Below are positions 17,071 to 26,036 of a stretch of DNA of 64,000 bases, one piece after another. A program made the position numbers and the translations under genes. The stretch is from assembly GCA_937872095.1 (NCBI GenBank), contig CALMNW010000063.1, positions 1-64,000 on the forward strand, written 5' to 3'. Source of the DNA: an uncultured Verrucomicrobiota bacterium (GTDB lineage: Bacteria; Verrucomicrobiota; Kiritimatiellia; CAIQIC01; Lenti-01). The stretch's first letter is position 1. Every line of letters begins with the position of its first letter. The notes beneath the pieces are model-generated. The model ran no database searches, was not told the origin of the DNA, and was given only the letters and a program-made list of their open reading frames with translations.

Positions 17071-17307
17071 TCAATAGGTGAACAGGTCGGAACGGACGTG
17101 CGCCTTGCCGGCGGCCTGGTTCCATGCGCGCAGGATCTTGGATTGGACGTTGGGGGTCAGGCGCCGGCCCTTGCAGGCGCGGGTCACCATCTTGAACGTG
17201 ACGTGTTCGGTGGAGGCGGCCACCAGATCAGCCGGTTTGAGCCCATGCTGCGCCATGAGCCGCGCAATGGGCTGTTCGCCATGATTGAGTTCAGGATGAT
17301 CGACCAT
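17071..17307 (-). CDS. Small conserved helical, probably DNA-binding protein
   Basis: A 78-residue basic protein. The layout (ARLMAQHGLKPADLVAAS, then KMVTRACKGRRLT and VQSKILRAWN) is that of a helix-turn-helix domain of the phage-repressor/XRE type, followed by a short tail ending DLFTY. I recognise the pattern as a recurring small bacterial protein but cannot give a named function. It is encoded convergently to the chitinase and divergently from the phospholipase D-like gene at 17422. The frame stays open far upstream through that gene, but ATG 17307 begins the recognisable sequence. Confidence 0.6.
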   Translation of the reverse strand: MVDHPELNHGEQPIARLMAQHGLKPADLVAASTEHVTFKMVTRACKGRRLTPNVQSKILRAWNQAAGKAHVRSDLFTY

Positions 17308-17421
17308 TGAACGGAAATCCTGCCATATTCCGGAAAATATAGCAGCTCGATCCTCGCAGCACCGTCGGATCGCGGATTTTCCGTCTGGCGGCGACCACGA
17401 GTGAAGCGTACGATTGCGGCC

Positions 17422-18426
17422 ATGAAACGGTTTTCGTTCCGCTGGTTGGTCATGGTCTTGCTGCTGGTTCGCGCATCCGCTGGGGCCGGGGAGTCGGTCC
17501 AGCCGGTCGTGAACCGGGAATACCTGCCGGCGGTGCTGGACCTGATCAATGCCGCGACGAACTCGATCGACGTCGTGCAACTGGAAATGCACGACGACCG
17601 CGCCGTGCAGGCCATCGAAGCCGCGCTGGCCGCGGCCGTGAAGCGCGGCGTGAAGGTGCGGGGCCTGTTGGACGACGGCGTGGACTTCAACGCCGCCGCC
17701 GTCGCGCGCCTGCTCGCGCTGGGGGCGGAGGCGAAACTGGACACGCCCGTCAAAATGACCCACAGCAAGCTCGTGGTCGTGGATGGCCGGATCGTCCTGC
17801 TGGGTTCCACCAATTGGACCGGCAATTCCATGGGCAACAACAACGAGACCAACGTGCGGTTGGACGATCCGGTGCTGGCCGCGTATTTCACCCGCTACGT
17901 TGCCGCGCTGTGGGCGGACAGCGCCACCGAGCCGGACCTGCCTTCCGTGGAATCGGGCCCCGTGAAAACCCTCGTGAACCGCCAGTACTTTCCGGAAGTC
18001 ATGGGCCTGTTCAACGCCGCCACGCAGCGGATCCGCGTCGTCATGTACGGCATCAGCTACTCGCCGAAATACGCCGGCGGCAAGGTCAATCAGCTCGTGG
18101 AAGCGCTGGCGGCCGCGCACGCGCGCGGCGTGGACGTCGCGGTCGCGATCGATCTGAGCGACTACAATGCGTTGCTCAACCGGGTCAACGATCCCGCCAA
18201 GAAGTTCCTGGCGGAAGCGGGCGTGGCCGTGTTCGACGATCCGGCCAAGACCACCACCCACGCCAAGCTGATCGTCGCCGACGACTGCGCGGTGGTCGGT
18301 TCCGTCAACTGGGGCAAGGATGCCCTCGAAAACCGCAACGAGACCTGCGTGGCGATTCGCGATCCCGCCATCGCGGACCATTTCGCATCCTATTTCGGGC
18401 GCGTCGCCGCGGAACCCGTCCCGTAG
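17422..18426 (+). CDS. Exported phospholipase D-like protein
   Basis: A 334-residue protein with a cleavable signal (about 1-21, ending ASAGA) and two PLD catalytic motifs: H114-x-K116-x4-D121 followed by GSTNW, and H280-x-K282-x4-D287 followed by GSVNW. Each is followed by an NxNE segment (NNNE, NRNE). The family cuts or transfers phosphodiester bonds in phospholipids or nucleic acids, and exported two-motif proteins of this length are often nucleases or phospholipases. A GTG at 17401 could add seven residues, but ATG 17422 gives the better signal peptide. Location is periplasm or outside. Unrelated in sequence to the cardiolipin synthase at 48425. Confidence 0.85.
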   Translation: MKRFSFRWLVMVLLLVRASAGAGESVQPVVNREYLPAVLDLINAATNSIDVVQLEMHDDRAVQAIEAALAAAVKRGVKVRGLLDDGVDFNAAAVARLLALGAEAKLDTPVKMTHSKLVVVDGRIVLLGSTNWTGNSMGNNNETNVRLDDPVLAAYFTRYVAALWADSATEPDLPSVESGPVKTLVNRQYFPEVMGLFNAATQRIRVVMYGISYSPKYAGGKVNQLVEALAAAHARGVDVAVAIDLSDYNALLNRVNDPAKKFLAEAGVAVFDDPAKTTTHAKLIVADDCAVVGSVNWGKDALENRNETCVAIRDPAIADHFASYFGRVAAEPVP

Positions 18427-18458
18427 GGCGGCTCACAGCCGGCCGGGACCGACTTCGC

Positions 18459-19334
18459 TCAATCCAGCAGCTGCAGCCGATAAGTTGCGTTGGTATCGGG
18501 CATGGTGTCGAGCACGGAGGAATTCGTGCTTTGGGCGTATACCGGCAGTCCCAAGTTGTGCCAGATTGCGCCGACCAGGTTCGTGCAACGTTGGACCTGA
18601 TAGGTGTGGCCGGTTTGCGAGGCCCACGATATTTCGATGGCCGGCCGGGTGCGGAGCACCGGAGATTTCGGTTCGGAACGGGCATACGAATACACGAGAC
18701 CGGGCCAGTTCGAGGCGACCGCGATGTCCACTTGGGCCACGAGCTGGGTGTTGGGCCAGAAGCGCGCCTGGTCGTGGTAGACCTTGCCGAAGGAGTAATA
18801 ACTGGCAGGGGTCAGCGACGCGTAAGGATAGATGCCGGGCGCAAGGGTGTTGGAAACGGAATAGAGGCGGATCTGGGGATTGCCGTTCGTCGTGGTGGAG
18901 TCGATTTCCCACGACGTGCGGTTGGTGGCCGTGGAATAGACGTCCAAGGTGCCGTCCAGATGGACGATCTGGATGCCCGGATCGCCGCCGGCGATCCGGA
19001 GATACCCGCGGTTTTCCGAGGAATCCGTCGATTGCCGGCCGCCGTAGAGCTCCACGATGCCGCGGTTTTCAAAGTAGTTGATCTCGCCGTCGTAGACGAC
19101 AAACCGCCCGCCGGCCTCGACGGCCACGCTGGGCGTGGCGCTGGTACCGATGGCGCCACCGTTCAGGATGAGCACGCCGCCGTTGCGCACGACCGCGGAA
19201 TCGTAGACCACGCCGTTCGAAACGACGATGGTCTGCCCGTAATCCACGTCGAGACTGGCGGCTTGCGCGGCGCCGTTCCCGCAGAACAGGCCTGCCAGAA
19301 GGATCGTCGCGGAGATGGATGTGGCTCGTTTCAC
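18459..19334 (-). CDS. Secreted beta-rich protein with shared C-terminal domain
   Basis: A 291-residue exported protein. A GTG start at 19334 is chosen because AAAGAGG lies 6 nt upstream and the first residues give a textbook signal peptide ending AAQAA; an ATG 15 codons earlier (19379) lacks this. The N-terminal part has parallel-helix-like turns (GGVLILNGGAIG, GRFVVYDGEIN, GIVELYGG), suggesting a short autotransporter-type beta helix. The C-terminal part has the HTYQVQRCTNLVGAIWHNL module found in other proteins here and ends TYRLQLLD. Function unknown. Confidence 0.7.
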   Translation of the reverse strand: MKRATSISATILLAGLFCGNGAAQAASLDVDYGQTIVVSNGVVYDSAVVRNGGVLILNGGAIGTSATPSVAVEAGGRFVVYDGEINYFENRGIVELYGGRQSTDSSENRGYLRIAGGDPGIQIVHLDGTLDVYSTATNRTSWEIDSTTTNGNPQIRLYSVSNTLAPGIYPYASLTPASYYSFGKVYHDQARFWPNTQLVAQVDIAVASNWPGLVYSYARSEPKSPVLRTRPAIEISWASQTGHTYQVQRCTNLVGAIWHNLGLPVYAQSTNSSVLDTMPDTNATYRLQLLD

Positions 19335-19495
19335 GTTGTGCCTCTTTCGGTTCGCGGTTTCGTCCGGCGGTTGCGACATCGCCGGCGGAAGGCCGGTCGT
19401 TGCGGAGAAAATACAGTCATTGTGGCGAGGGGAGCGAGTTAAATTTCCGTGAATTCCGGCGTTCGCGCGGCGTTGCCGGCCATGGTCCGTTGGCC

Positions 19496-19518
19496 CTCTT
19501 GCGAGGGGAATCGCGGCT
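19496..19518 (+). repeat. Dispersed intergenic repeat, copy 1
   Basis: A sequence ending GGGGAATCGCGGCT, one member of a family also found at 29671-29712, 32337-32378, 34636-34665 (diverged) and 56008-56028 (inverted). All copies are in gaps between genes, this one between the genes starting at 19334 and ending at 19547. Confidence 0.6.
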
Positions 19519-19546
19519 CGTGGCCGTCGGCGTCCGGATGCCGCCG

Positions 19547-20173
19547 TTATTTGCCGACGGCGATGGCGAGGCCGACGACGACGAGAATGGGGACGATGAT
19601 GACCAGCATGGCCAGAATCCCGTTGAGCAGGGCGGTCCAAGCGGAGAATCCTTGCACTTCGCCCAAGGCATGGAGAGAGATGACGATGCCCCAGACGGCG
19701 ATGATCGCCGTGCAGACCGAGAAACCAAGATATAGGCTGGAGAGCAGCGTACTGCCGTCGATGACGGGCGTGGCCGCGGTGAACAGCTCGTGCCCGAAAA
19801 GCAGAAGGGCCGGAATCCACAGGAACAGGCTCCAGATGGAGGGGACTTGCGACCAGGCGATGGCGGTGCGGATGCGGCGCATGTCCGCTTGGCCGCCGAT
19901 CCAACCGCCCGTCCAGTGGAGCAGGGACGCGCCGACCCACAGACCGACGATGCCCCCGACCGGGCCAAGGATCAGGGAAAACAGCAGAATCGACAAGAGC
20001 GATTCTTTGTCGCCGCTCGATTTGCTCTCGGCGTTTACGAGACCTTGGACGATGCCGCCGACGGCGGCGAGGACCAGAACCAGGCGTTCCGGATTCGATC
20101 TGACGATTTGGCGGATCGTTTGCCGGGGGTGGAGCCACATGGAGAACCAGGGATTCAACGGCGTCGTATCCAT
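19547..20173 (-). CDS. Yip1-like multi-pass membrane protein
   Basis: A 208-residue membrane protein with about five hydrophobic segments (around 30-48, 60-85, 110-130, 143-163 and 180-205). The N terminus NPWFSMWLHPRQTIRQIV is the entry signature of the Yip1 family of bacterial membrane proteins, whose role is poorly known. AAAGGAA precedes ATG 20173 by 8 nt. It stands alone between two secreted-protein genes on the same strand. Confidence 0.8.
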   Translation of the reverse strand: MDTTPLNPWFSMWLHPRQTIRQIVRSNPERLVLVLAAVGGIVQGLVNAESKSSGDKESLLSILLFSLILGPVGGIVGLWVGASLLHWTGGWIGGQADMRRIRTAIAWSQVPSIWSLFLWIPALLLFGHELFTAATPVIDGSTLLSSLYLGFSVCTAIIAVWGIVISLHALGEVQGFSAWTALLNGILAMLVIIVPILVVVGLAIAVGK

Positions 20174-20298
20174 CGCGCGTTCCTTTCGGTTTCCTTCTTT
20201 CGGCCGGCAGTCTAGCGAACGGGCGCCGGGCTTGCCAAGCGCAAGCGATGAAGAATGGCGGAATACGCTTTCTGCCTATGAGGGGGGAGCCAAGGGCT

Positions 20299-22377
20299 TC
20301 AGGGAACGATCCGCAGCCGGATCCAGACGGACGTGGCGGGGACGTAGGGCACGTGGGCGGACGATTCCGGGAAGTTCGTCGGGGCGGCGTTCGTCGCCAA
20401 CCCGGTCCAGCTGGCGCCTTGGTCGCCGGAAACGTCGAGCGCGTAGTCGGTCCCGAAAACCGCCGACCAAACGACGCCGGTCGCCGTCAGGCGCGACAGT
20501 TTGAAAGCCGAAGCCGGATCCGCCGGATCCGTGCCGGACCGGTATTCGTGGGCGTTGGAAGAACCGTCGCCGTCGTCGTCGTCCGCGCCGGTGCCCGCCA
20601 ACCCATGGGCGGCGGCCCAATCGTCGTTCAGGCCGTCGCCGTCGGCATCGGGATCGGCGGAATCGTTGATCCCATCTCCATCCTGATCGCCGGGATCCAG
20701 GCGCACGAACTCGTTCGTGCCGACCAGGTCGCCGTCGCCGTTTCCTTCCGGCGCCTGCGCGGCGGCCACGAGGGCGCCGCCGTCCGCGGTGCCGTAGGGC
20801 GCCGCGGCCAGATAGAGGGCGCCGGTGAAGCCGGCGCCGAGAAGCTGTGCCAGATCGATCGTGCCTTCCAGCCGTCCGCCGTTTTCGAAGTAGGTGACGC
20901 TGCGGGCTTGGAAGAGGTTGGTGATCCAGTTGCCGCCGGCATCGAACCAGCCGGAAAAGTCCGAATCGTTTTCATCGGCAAGATACGCGATCCAGGGCGC
21001 CGTCTGGCCGGCTTTCGCCCAGGGGGCGGCCGTGGCGGCGGCCGGATTGGTGGAGACGAAAACGAAATGGTCGCTGCCTTCGCCGGCGTCCTGCGTGGCC
21101 ACGGTGAGATAGCGCCCGTCGAAATCGCAATAGAATTCAAGCCCGTGCTCCGCGATCAACGCGGCCGCATAGTCGCGCACCCCGTTCATCGAGTGGTTCC
21201 GGATGTCCGTCGGCCGTTGGGAATCGCCGTCCGCGAGCGCATCGGTCTCGCCGCCGTCCACGGTCCCGTTTCCGTTCAGATCTTCCTGGCCGTCGAGCAA
21301 TCCGTCGTCGTCGGTATCGGGATCCGTCGGCCGCGAACCCGCGCGCGCCAATTCCACGGCGTCGGGCAGACCGTCGCGATCGACGTCCGGCGCGACGTCC
21401 GGCAGGCGCAGATCGGCCAGCACCGGATAGTGGTCGGAAGGATACTGCGTGCGGACGGCGTGGGTCGTGAGATTCGTCGCCCAGGCGGAGTCCGTCACGA
21501 TGACCGCTTGCGTCGCCGCGAAGCCGCCGCGGTGGAGGATCCAGTCGATCCGTTGCGAGGCCGGCTGAACGCCGCCGGCGAACCCGTGGATGGTGCCGGA
21601 ATCGGTCCAGGTGCCGACGACCTGTTCCCAGCTGTCGACGTAGTCGCCGGAGATGCCGTCGTTGGTCGTTGCCCCCGTGAACAGCGCCCAGTCGTTGTTC
21701 GCTTGCGTGGAATTGAAATCGCCGACCACGACGGAAAGGGGCGAGGCCGGCATCCGGTCGGTGCGGCAGCGCGCGTTGTCGACGATCAACCGCGCGCTGC
21801 CGACTTGGGGGCCGTCGTTGAAATCGAAATGGGTCGTGTGGAAGAGGAATTCCTGCCCGGTGTCGCGCCAGCGGAAGCGGCCCCAGAGGGAAATCCGGGG
21901 GAAGCCCAGCCCCATGTCGGGGAAAAACACGTACGGATCGAAGTTGGTGCCCGGCACGTTGTTCCAATAGCCGCCGCCGGGGCCGGGACCGAGAGAGAAC
22001 ACGTCGCGGTCCAGCAATTCGATGCGGTTGGTCTTGAACGCGAAAGCGGCGTTTTCGTTGCCGCTGCCGCCGCTTGGACGGCGGCGCACGAATTCATAGG
22101 CCGGCAACTGGGCGGCCAGGTAATCGAGTTGGCCGTCTTCGCCCTCTTGGAAACCGATCAGGTCCGGATCCCGTTCGGTCACGATGCGGACGGCCACCTC
22201 GCGGCGCTGCGGCGACTGGTTGGCGTTGATCCAGGCATTGTCGCCGTCTGGCGCCGAGGCGTAGCGCAGATTGAAGGACATGATGCGGATGGATGCTTCG
22301 CCCCGGGCCGGGACCGTGCCGATCGCCCCTGCGCCCAGCAATGCCGCCCAAACCAGCCAGATGCCCGGAATTCGCAT
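20299..22377 (-). CDS. Secreted endonuclease/exonuclease/phosphatase-fold protein with calcium-binding repeats
   Basis: A 692-residue exported protein. A signal peptide (about 1-27) is followed by an EEP domain (about 28-330) with IMSFNLRYA, the metal-binding glutamate in GFQEGE, HTTHFD, VVGDFN and the terminal PSDHYPVLADL, all positions of the DNase I/inositol phosphatase fold. Next are thrombospondin type 3-like calcium repeats (DVDRDGLPDAVE, DTDDDGLLDG), a middle beta-rich region, a second calcium cluster (GDQDGDGINDSADPDADGDG) and a C-terminal sandwich domain ending WIRLRIVP. It may be an extracellular nuclease or phosphodiesterase; the active residues look intact. Substrate not determined. 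Confidence 0.85.
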   Translation of the reverse strand: MRIPGIWLVWAALLGAGAIGTVPARGEASIRIMSFNLRYASAPDGDNAWINANQSPQRREVAVRIVTERDPDLIGFQEGEDGQLDYLAAQLPAYEFVRRRPSGGSGNENAAFAFKTNRIELLDRDVFSLGPGPGGGYWNNVPGTNFDPYVFFPDMGLGFPRISLWGRFRWRDTGQEFLFHTTHFDFNDGPQVGSARLIVDNARCRTDRMPASPLSVVVGDFNSTQANNDWALFTGATTNDGISGDYVDSWEQVVGTWTDSGTIHGFAGGVQPASQRIDWILHRGGFAATQAVIVTDSAWATNLTTHAVRTQYPSDHYPVLADLRLPDVAPDVDRDGLPDAVELARAGSRPTDPDTDDDGLLDGQEDLNGNGTVDGGETDALADGDSQRPTDIRNHSMNGVRDYAAALIAEHGLEFYCDFDGRYLTVATQDAGEGSDHFVFVSTNPAAATAAPWAKAGQTAPWIAYLADENDSDFSGWFDAGGNWITNLFQARSVTYFENGGRLEGTIDLAQLLGAGFTGALYLAAAPYGTADGGALVAAAQAPEGNGDGDLVGTNEFVRLDPGDQDGDGINDSADPDADGDGLNDDWAAAHGLAGTGADDDDGDGSSNAHEYRSGTDPADPASAFKLSRLTATGVVWSAVFGTDYALDVSGDQGASWTGLATNAAPTNFPESSAHVPYVPATSVWIRLRIVP

Positions 22378-22527
22378 CCCGCCATCATGCCAACGGACTC
22401 TTCGTTGTCAATGCCGGGACGGGAAAATCGCAGGCGGAGCGTCGATGCGCTCGATCGCCTAGGACGTTTTGCGCGGTCGCCACCCTCGTCAGGAAAGCCG
22501 TCGCGGGCGAGTGAAGGTTGGCGGGAA

Positions 22528-23424
22528 CTAGGGTTCGACGACGACGCGATAAAAGAAATTCGGGGGAGCGACGACGGGATTGGTCCAACCGTTGAGGGGG
22601 GCCGAGGCGGTCAGGTTGGAGGCCAGGACCACGGGATCATAGGGGTTGGCCGAATCGGCGGTGGCTTGGATGGCGTAGGTTTTGGCGTCGACGCTGTTCC
22701 ACGTGAGCCGATGGAGGCCTGCGGGAGTGGTGTCGACGTGGACGATGGCGAAAACGGAGTCGGGATCTCGCGGATCGGTGCCCGCGCCTTCTTCGTATAG
22801 GTTGATGGAATGGTCCCCGTCGTCGTCGTCGCCGGGCAGGGCGAGGGTTCGGTTGGTGTAGTAGGCGTATTCCCACCAGTCGGGCAGTTGATCGCCGTCG
22901 GTGTCGCCCAGGAGGTCCGTGAGGGCGAGGGAAACCGGCGGCGGAACGGCTTCGAGCCGGAAGGCGGCCTGCTGGGCCGGAATCAGGGCGATCCCGGACA
23001 CGTCGCCGCCGATTCCGCCCTGGAGGATGATTTGGCCGAGGGGGATCGCGGCGGGATCCTTTGCGATCGCGATTTCGGCGGCGCCGGAGACGAGACCGGC
23101 GGCGACGACGAGATCGACGTCGGCGTCGGCATTGACCTTGCAGAGGTAGGTGCCGTCGAGCTGGACGTCGCCGGTGAAAGCCAGCGTGCCGGTTTCGGCG
23201 GGATACTCTCCGCAGGGCGCGACGGTGCCCTGCAGATCGGCGGCGGGGACGTCGAGGGTGCCGTTGCCTGCGAGAGTGGCATCGGCGCCGGTGGCGAAAG
23301 CGTCGGTCTGGAGCGAGCCGCCGTCCAGGCGGAGGTCGCCGCTTTGGACGACCCATCCGCCCGCCGCCAGTCGGCACGCGAGGGGGACGACGAGGCCGAT
23401 GAGGATGCAAATGCGCGGTTGCAT
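22528..23424 (-). CDS. Secreted protein with calcium-binding repeat and shared C-terminal domain
   Basis: A 298-residue exported protein with a signal peptide (about 1-22), glycine- and aspartate-rich beta turns (LRLDGGSLQTD, GNGTLDVPA), one DTDGDQLPDWWEYAYY calcium motif with a following GDDDDGDHSINLYEEGAGTDP, and a C-terminal sandwich domain ending FFYRVVVEP. The upstream gene's stop overlaps a GTG at 23439 by 4 nt, but ATG 23424 with GAGG about 9 nt upstream begins a proper signal peptide. Likely cotranscribed with the adhesin-like gene before it. Function unknown. Confidence 0.7.
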   Translation of the reverse strand: MQPRICILIGLVVPLACRLAAGGWVVQSGDLRLDGGSLQTDAFATGADATLAGNGTLDVPAADLQGTVAPCGEYPAETGTLAFTGDVQLDGTYLCKVNADADVDLVVAAGLVSGAAEIAIAKDPAAIPLGQIILQGGIGGDVSGIALIPAQQAAFRLEAVPPPVSLALTDLLGDTDGDQLPDWWEYAYYTNRTLALPGDDDDGDHSINLYEEGAGTDPRDPDSVFAIVHVDTTPAGLHRLTWNSVDAKTYAIQATADSANPYDPVVLASNLTASAPLNGWTNPVVAPPNFFYRVVVEP

Positions 23425-23435
23425 GGCGCGGCGCC

Positions 23436-24536
23436 TCACCGTCCGGTGACGAGGACCATGAAGTCGTTGTTGGTCGGGACGAAATTCCCGCTGGTGATGT
23501 ACACCGTGAAATTGCTCGCGCCCACGGTTTGGTCGACGTAGATGAGGCGCGCCGCGGCGGCGCCGACGGGCGGAGCATCGGCCTCGATGCTGGCCAGGGG
23601 AATCAGGGACGTGTAGCTTTTCATCGGGACGTCCAGTTCCAACAGATAGGTGCCTTGGGTCGTATTGGTGCAGGCACGGATGCCGAAATGATCGTTGCCG
23701 AGCGTTCCGTCGGCGGGGATCCGGGCCCAGGCCACGACGTTGTTGTCGGCGAAACGGAACGTCCGGTCGGTCAAGGCATTGGTGCCGAGTTCGGAGGCGA
23801 TGCGCACGCCGCCGGCGGCCCGGATGACGAATTCGTTGTCGTTCGAAGAGGCAATGGCCAAGCTCGAGGAGCGATCGCCCCAGACGAAAGAGCCATCGTG
23901 GAGCGCGTTGGCATGGTATCCCGCCGCAAAGGAATTGGATCCGGCCGTCATGTTGTAGCTTCCGCCCGCGACGAAGGAATACCGATTGCTGGCGGTATTG
24001 TCGTAACCGCCGGCCACGGCGCCATAGGAGGCGTAAATGGTATTCTGGCTGCCCCCGGAGACGACCGCATTCTGGGCGCCGGTGATGACGTTGTCATACC
24101 CTCCGCCGATGACGGAATAGTAGGGTTGGAGCGCGTTGCCGTACGTGATGAGGTTCGCTTTTCCTCCCAGAATGGAGCAGTAAGGGGTATTGTACAGCGT
24201 ATTGCTGTTGCCCATGACGATGCTGGCGGAGGAGGCCAGCAGCATCGTATTGCTGCCGACGATCAGCGAGTCCAAGCTCGACCCGGGAACGCTGGTGAGG
24301 ATCGGGCGGTTGTTCGCCGTTACCACCAGATTCGAGCCCAGCGTGCCGAACGCCACGTTCGTGCCGGTGAACGATCCGGACTCGTCCACGCGCACCAACA
24401 CGTTGCTCGAGGAGTCGAGAACGGAGAACGATTCTTCCGCCCCGGCCGGCAGGGTGACGACGGTTTCGGCGCGGGCCGTGGCGAGGCAACACAAGATGCT
24501 GAAGGCGGCTAGGGGGCGTTTCCAATGGCAGTTCAT
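23436..24536 (-). CDS. Secreted YadA-like head-repeat protein
   Basis: A 366-residue exported protein. A signal peptide (about 1-23, ending ATARA) precedes a stretch of left-handed helix repeats (about 90-225; SVIGGGYDN, AVVSGGSQN, GAVAGGYDN, SFVAGGSYN) as in trimeric autotransporter head domains. A globular region follows with NEFVIRAAGGVRI, which resembles the segment that precedes trimeric tail-fibre C-termini. There is no membrane anchor and no S74 chaperone domain here, unlike the relative at 27980. It is probably a trimeric surface or matrix protein. CAGGAG lies about 10 nt upstream of ATG 24536. Confidence 0.75.
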   Translation of the reverse strand: MNCHWKRPLAAFSILCCLATARAETVVTLPAGAEESFSVLDSSSNVLVRVDESGSFTGTNVAFGTLGSNLVVTANNRPILTSVPGSSLDSLIVGSNTMLLASSASIVMGNSNTLYNTPYCSILGGKANLITYGNALQPYYSVIGGGYDNVITGAQNAVVSGGSQNTIYASYGAVAGGYDNTASNRYSFVAGGSYNMTAGSNSFAAGYHANALHDGSFVWGDRSSSLAIASSNDNEFVIRAAGGVRIASELGTNALTDRTFRFADNNVVAWARIPADGTLGNDHFGIRACTNTTQGTYLLELDVPMKSYTSLIPLASIEADAPPVGAAAARLIYVDQTVGASNFTVYITSGNFVPTNNDFMVLVTGR

Positions 24537-24554
24537 GTCCGGCGGTCTCCTGTG

Positions 24555-24585
24555 TCACAACTTGATGTACATCGGCAGGTTGTGA
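24555..24585. promoter_or_regulatory. Inverted repeat in the leader of the head-repeat gene
   Basis: TCACAAC (24555-24561) and GTTGTGA (24579-24585) form a perfect 7-bp inverted repeat spaced by 17 nt, just upstream of the CAGGAG ribosome-binding site of the gene starting at 24536 (minus strand). It could be an operator or an mRNA hairpin. Confidence 0.35.
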
Positions 24586-24698
24586 ATAGCGAAATCTGGA
24601 GCGGGAGTCAATCGGCGGATCGTTCGCCGATCGTTCGAATCATCCGGATGGGTTGCTAATCCGCGGCGGATGGAACGGACATCCCCAAGGGGCGTCGT

Positions 24699-25085
24699 TC
24701 AGGTGCGGGGCAAGTCGCCGTCCATGAGAAACTGCATGGCTTCTTTCGGATCGGTGAACATCCGGACGTGCAGGCCCGCGTTCCGGGCCACCGTCTCCAC
24801 GAAATCGTGCGAATGATCGTGGGGACTGACGAGATTCGCCACGATGGCGGACCGGTCGAACTGGCCCGTCTGCGTCATGTCCGTATAGGCGAAATCGTAG
24901 TTGTTCGCCACGCTGTCCGTGTTTCTCGATTCCGTGACGTCCACCAGATATCGCCGGATATTCAGTTTCTGGCCCAAGGCATGGGCCTCCAGATTCATCT
25001 TCATCGCGGATTGCCGGGTGATGTCGCCCTTGGTCTTGATGGTGATGAACGTTCCGTCGGCGGAGGGTGTCAGAGTATAGTTCAT
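24699..25085 (-). CDS. SpoIIAA/STAS-like small protein
   Basis: A 128-residue cytosolic protein with alternating strands and helices (FITIKTKGDITRQSA, RYLVDVTESRN, AIVANLVSPHD, VRMFTDPKEAMQFL) that matches the SpoIIAA-like fold of small STAS-related proteins. AAGGG 5 nt upstream fixes ATG 25085. It is alone, with no kinase or phosphatase partner nearby. The role may be lipid or partner binding; this is not proved by the sequence. Confidence 0.6.
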   Translation of the reverse strand: MNYTLTPSADGTFITIKTKGDITRQSAMKMNLEAHALGQKLNIRRYLVDVTESRNTDSVANNYDFAYTDMTQTGQFDRSAIVANLVSPHDHSHDFVETVARNAGLHVRMFTDPKEAMQFLMDGDLPRT

Positions 25086-25230
25086 GGGCACCCTTCAAGG
25101 AGGAACCGGATACATAACCAAGCCATATTCATGGCATAATGTTGTAAAATTTGAAACGCGAAGAACAGTCCTGAAGTGCTAAAAATGGATTATGGCGGCG
25201 AGCTTTTCCCGACCAATCCGCGCGGACCCG

Positions 25231-25803
25231 TCAGGGGAGTTCGAAGACGCGATAGCCGTCTTCCAGCTGGTCGGAGCCGGTCTTTTGGATCGCAAGCCGG
25301 ACGATTTTCCACGCCTCGTCGTCCGGTTTGGCCTGGAACAGGCAGGCGCCGCGGTAGCCGGTGCCGACGTCGAAGGCAAATCCGCCTTGCGCCGTGCCGT
25401 TCGCCGCGGTTTCCCAGCGGACGTCGCGCAGATCGTCCAAGGCGACGACGTTGCCGCGCTCGGCGGCGCGCATGGAAGCCGTGGCGAGCTGGTCGAGATC
25501 GGGGCAGCCGTATTCGTAGCCCGTCGCGGCGCCTTCCCGGTTCAACGGACCGGTCAAGCAGAAGAACGACAGATTGTCGGCGCTCAGGCGCGCCCGCAGC
25601 ATATCCTGCTGGCTGGAACCGGCCGGGGCGACGGCGAGATCCGCGAAAGCGGCTTGGACCGTCTCGATCGGTTCGGCCAGGCAGACGGCTTGGCGAAGCG
25701 CATCGAGCTGGGCGGGGGATAGATCCGCGGGGGGCTGGGCGCCGGCGGAAGCCGCGATCAACAGGGTCGCCAGAATCGTCAAGGTCGTCGGTCTTGGTTT
25801 CAT
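25231..25803 (-). CDS. Exported protein of unknown function
   Basis: A 190-residue protein with a signal peptide (about 1-22, ending ASAGAQ). The mature part has an ALRQAVCLAEP helix, a conserved-looking FFCLTGPLNREGAATGYEYGCPDLD segment split by cysteines, and a C-terminal strand GYRVFELP. Four cysteines could make two disulphides in the periplasm. GAGGAAA precedes ATG 25803. No family recognised. It is divergent from the decarboxylase at 26037. Confidence 0.65.
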   Translation of the reverse strand: MKPRPTTLTILATLLIAASAGAQPPADLSPAQLDALRQAVCLAEPIETVQAAFADLAVAPAGSSQQDMLRARLSADNLSFFCLTGPLNREGAATGYEYGCPDLDQLATASMRAAERGNVVALDDLRDVRWETAANGTAQGGFAFDVGTGYRGACLFQAKPDDEAWKIVRLAIQKTGSDQLEDGYRVFELP

Positions 25804-26036
25804 GTCGTTTCCTCGGTTGGTGGCTCGCGCCGGCCGCAAGGCGGGCTTCTTGGAAACCGATTGTATGGCGCAGACGCCCTGAATTCAACAGATGATTGCG
25901 AAAGGAAAAGAGGGGGACAAGGTACGCCATTTGCGGACCCCGACCCGGGTTTCCCTTCGACATCGCGCGGAGCCGTGCTAGAATGTCCACCGTGGCGAAT
26001 GCGACGACGGATTTCGACGTTGGAAAGGGACCGGCC

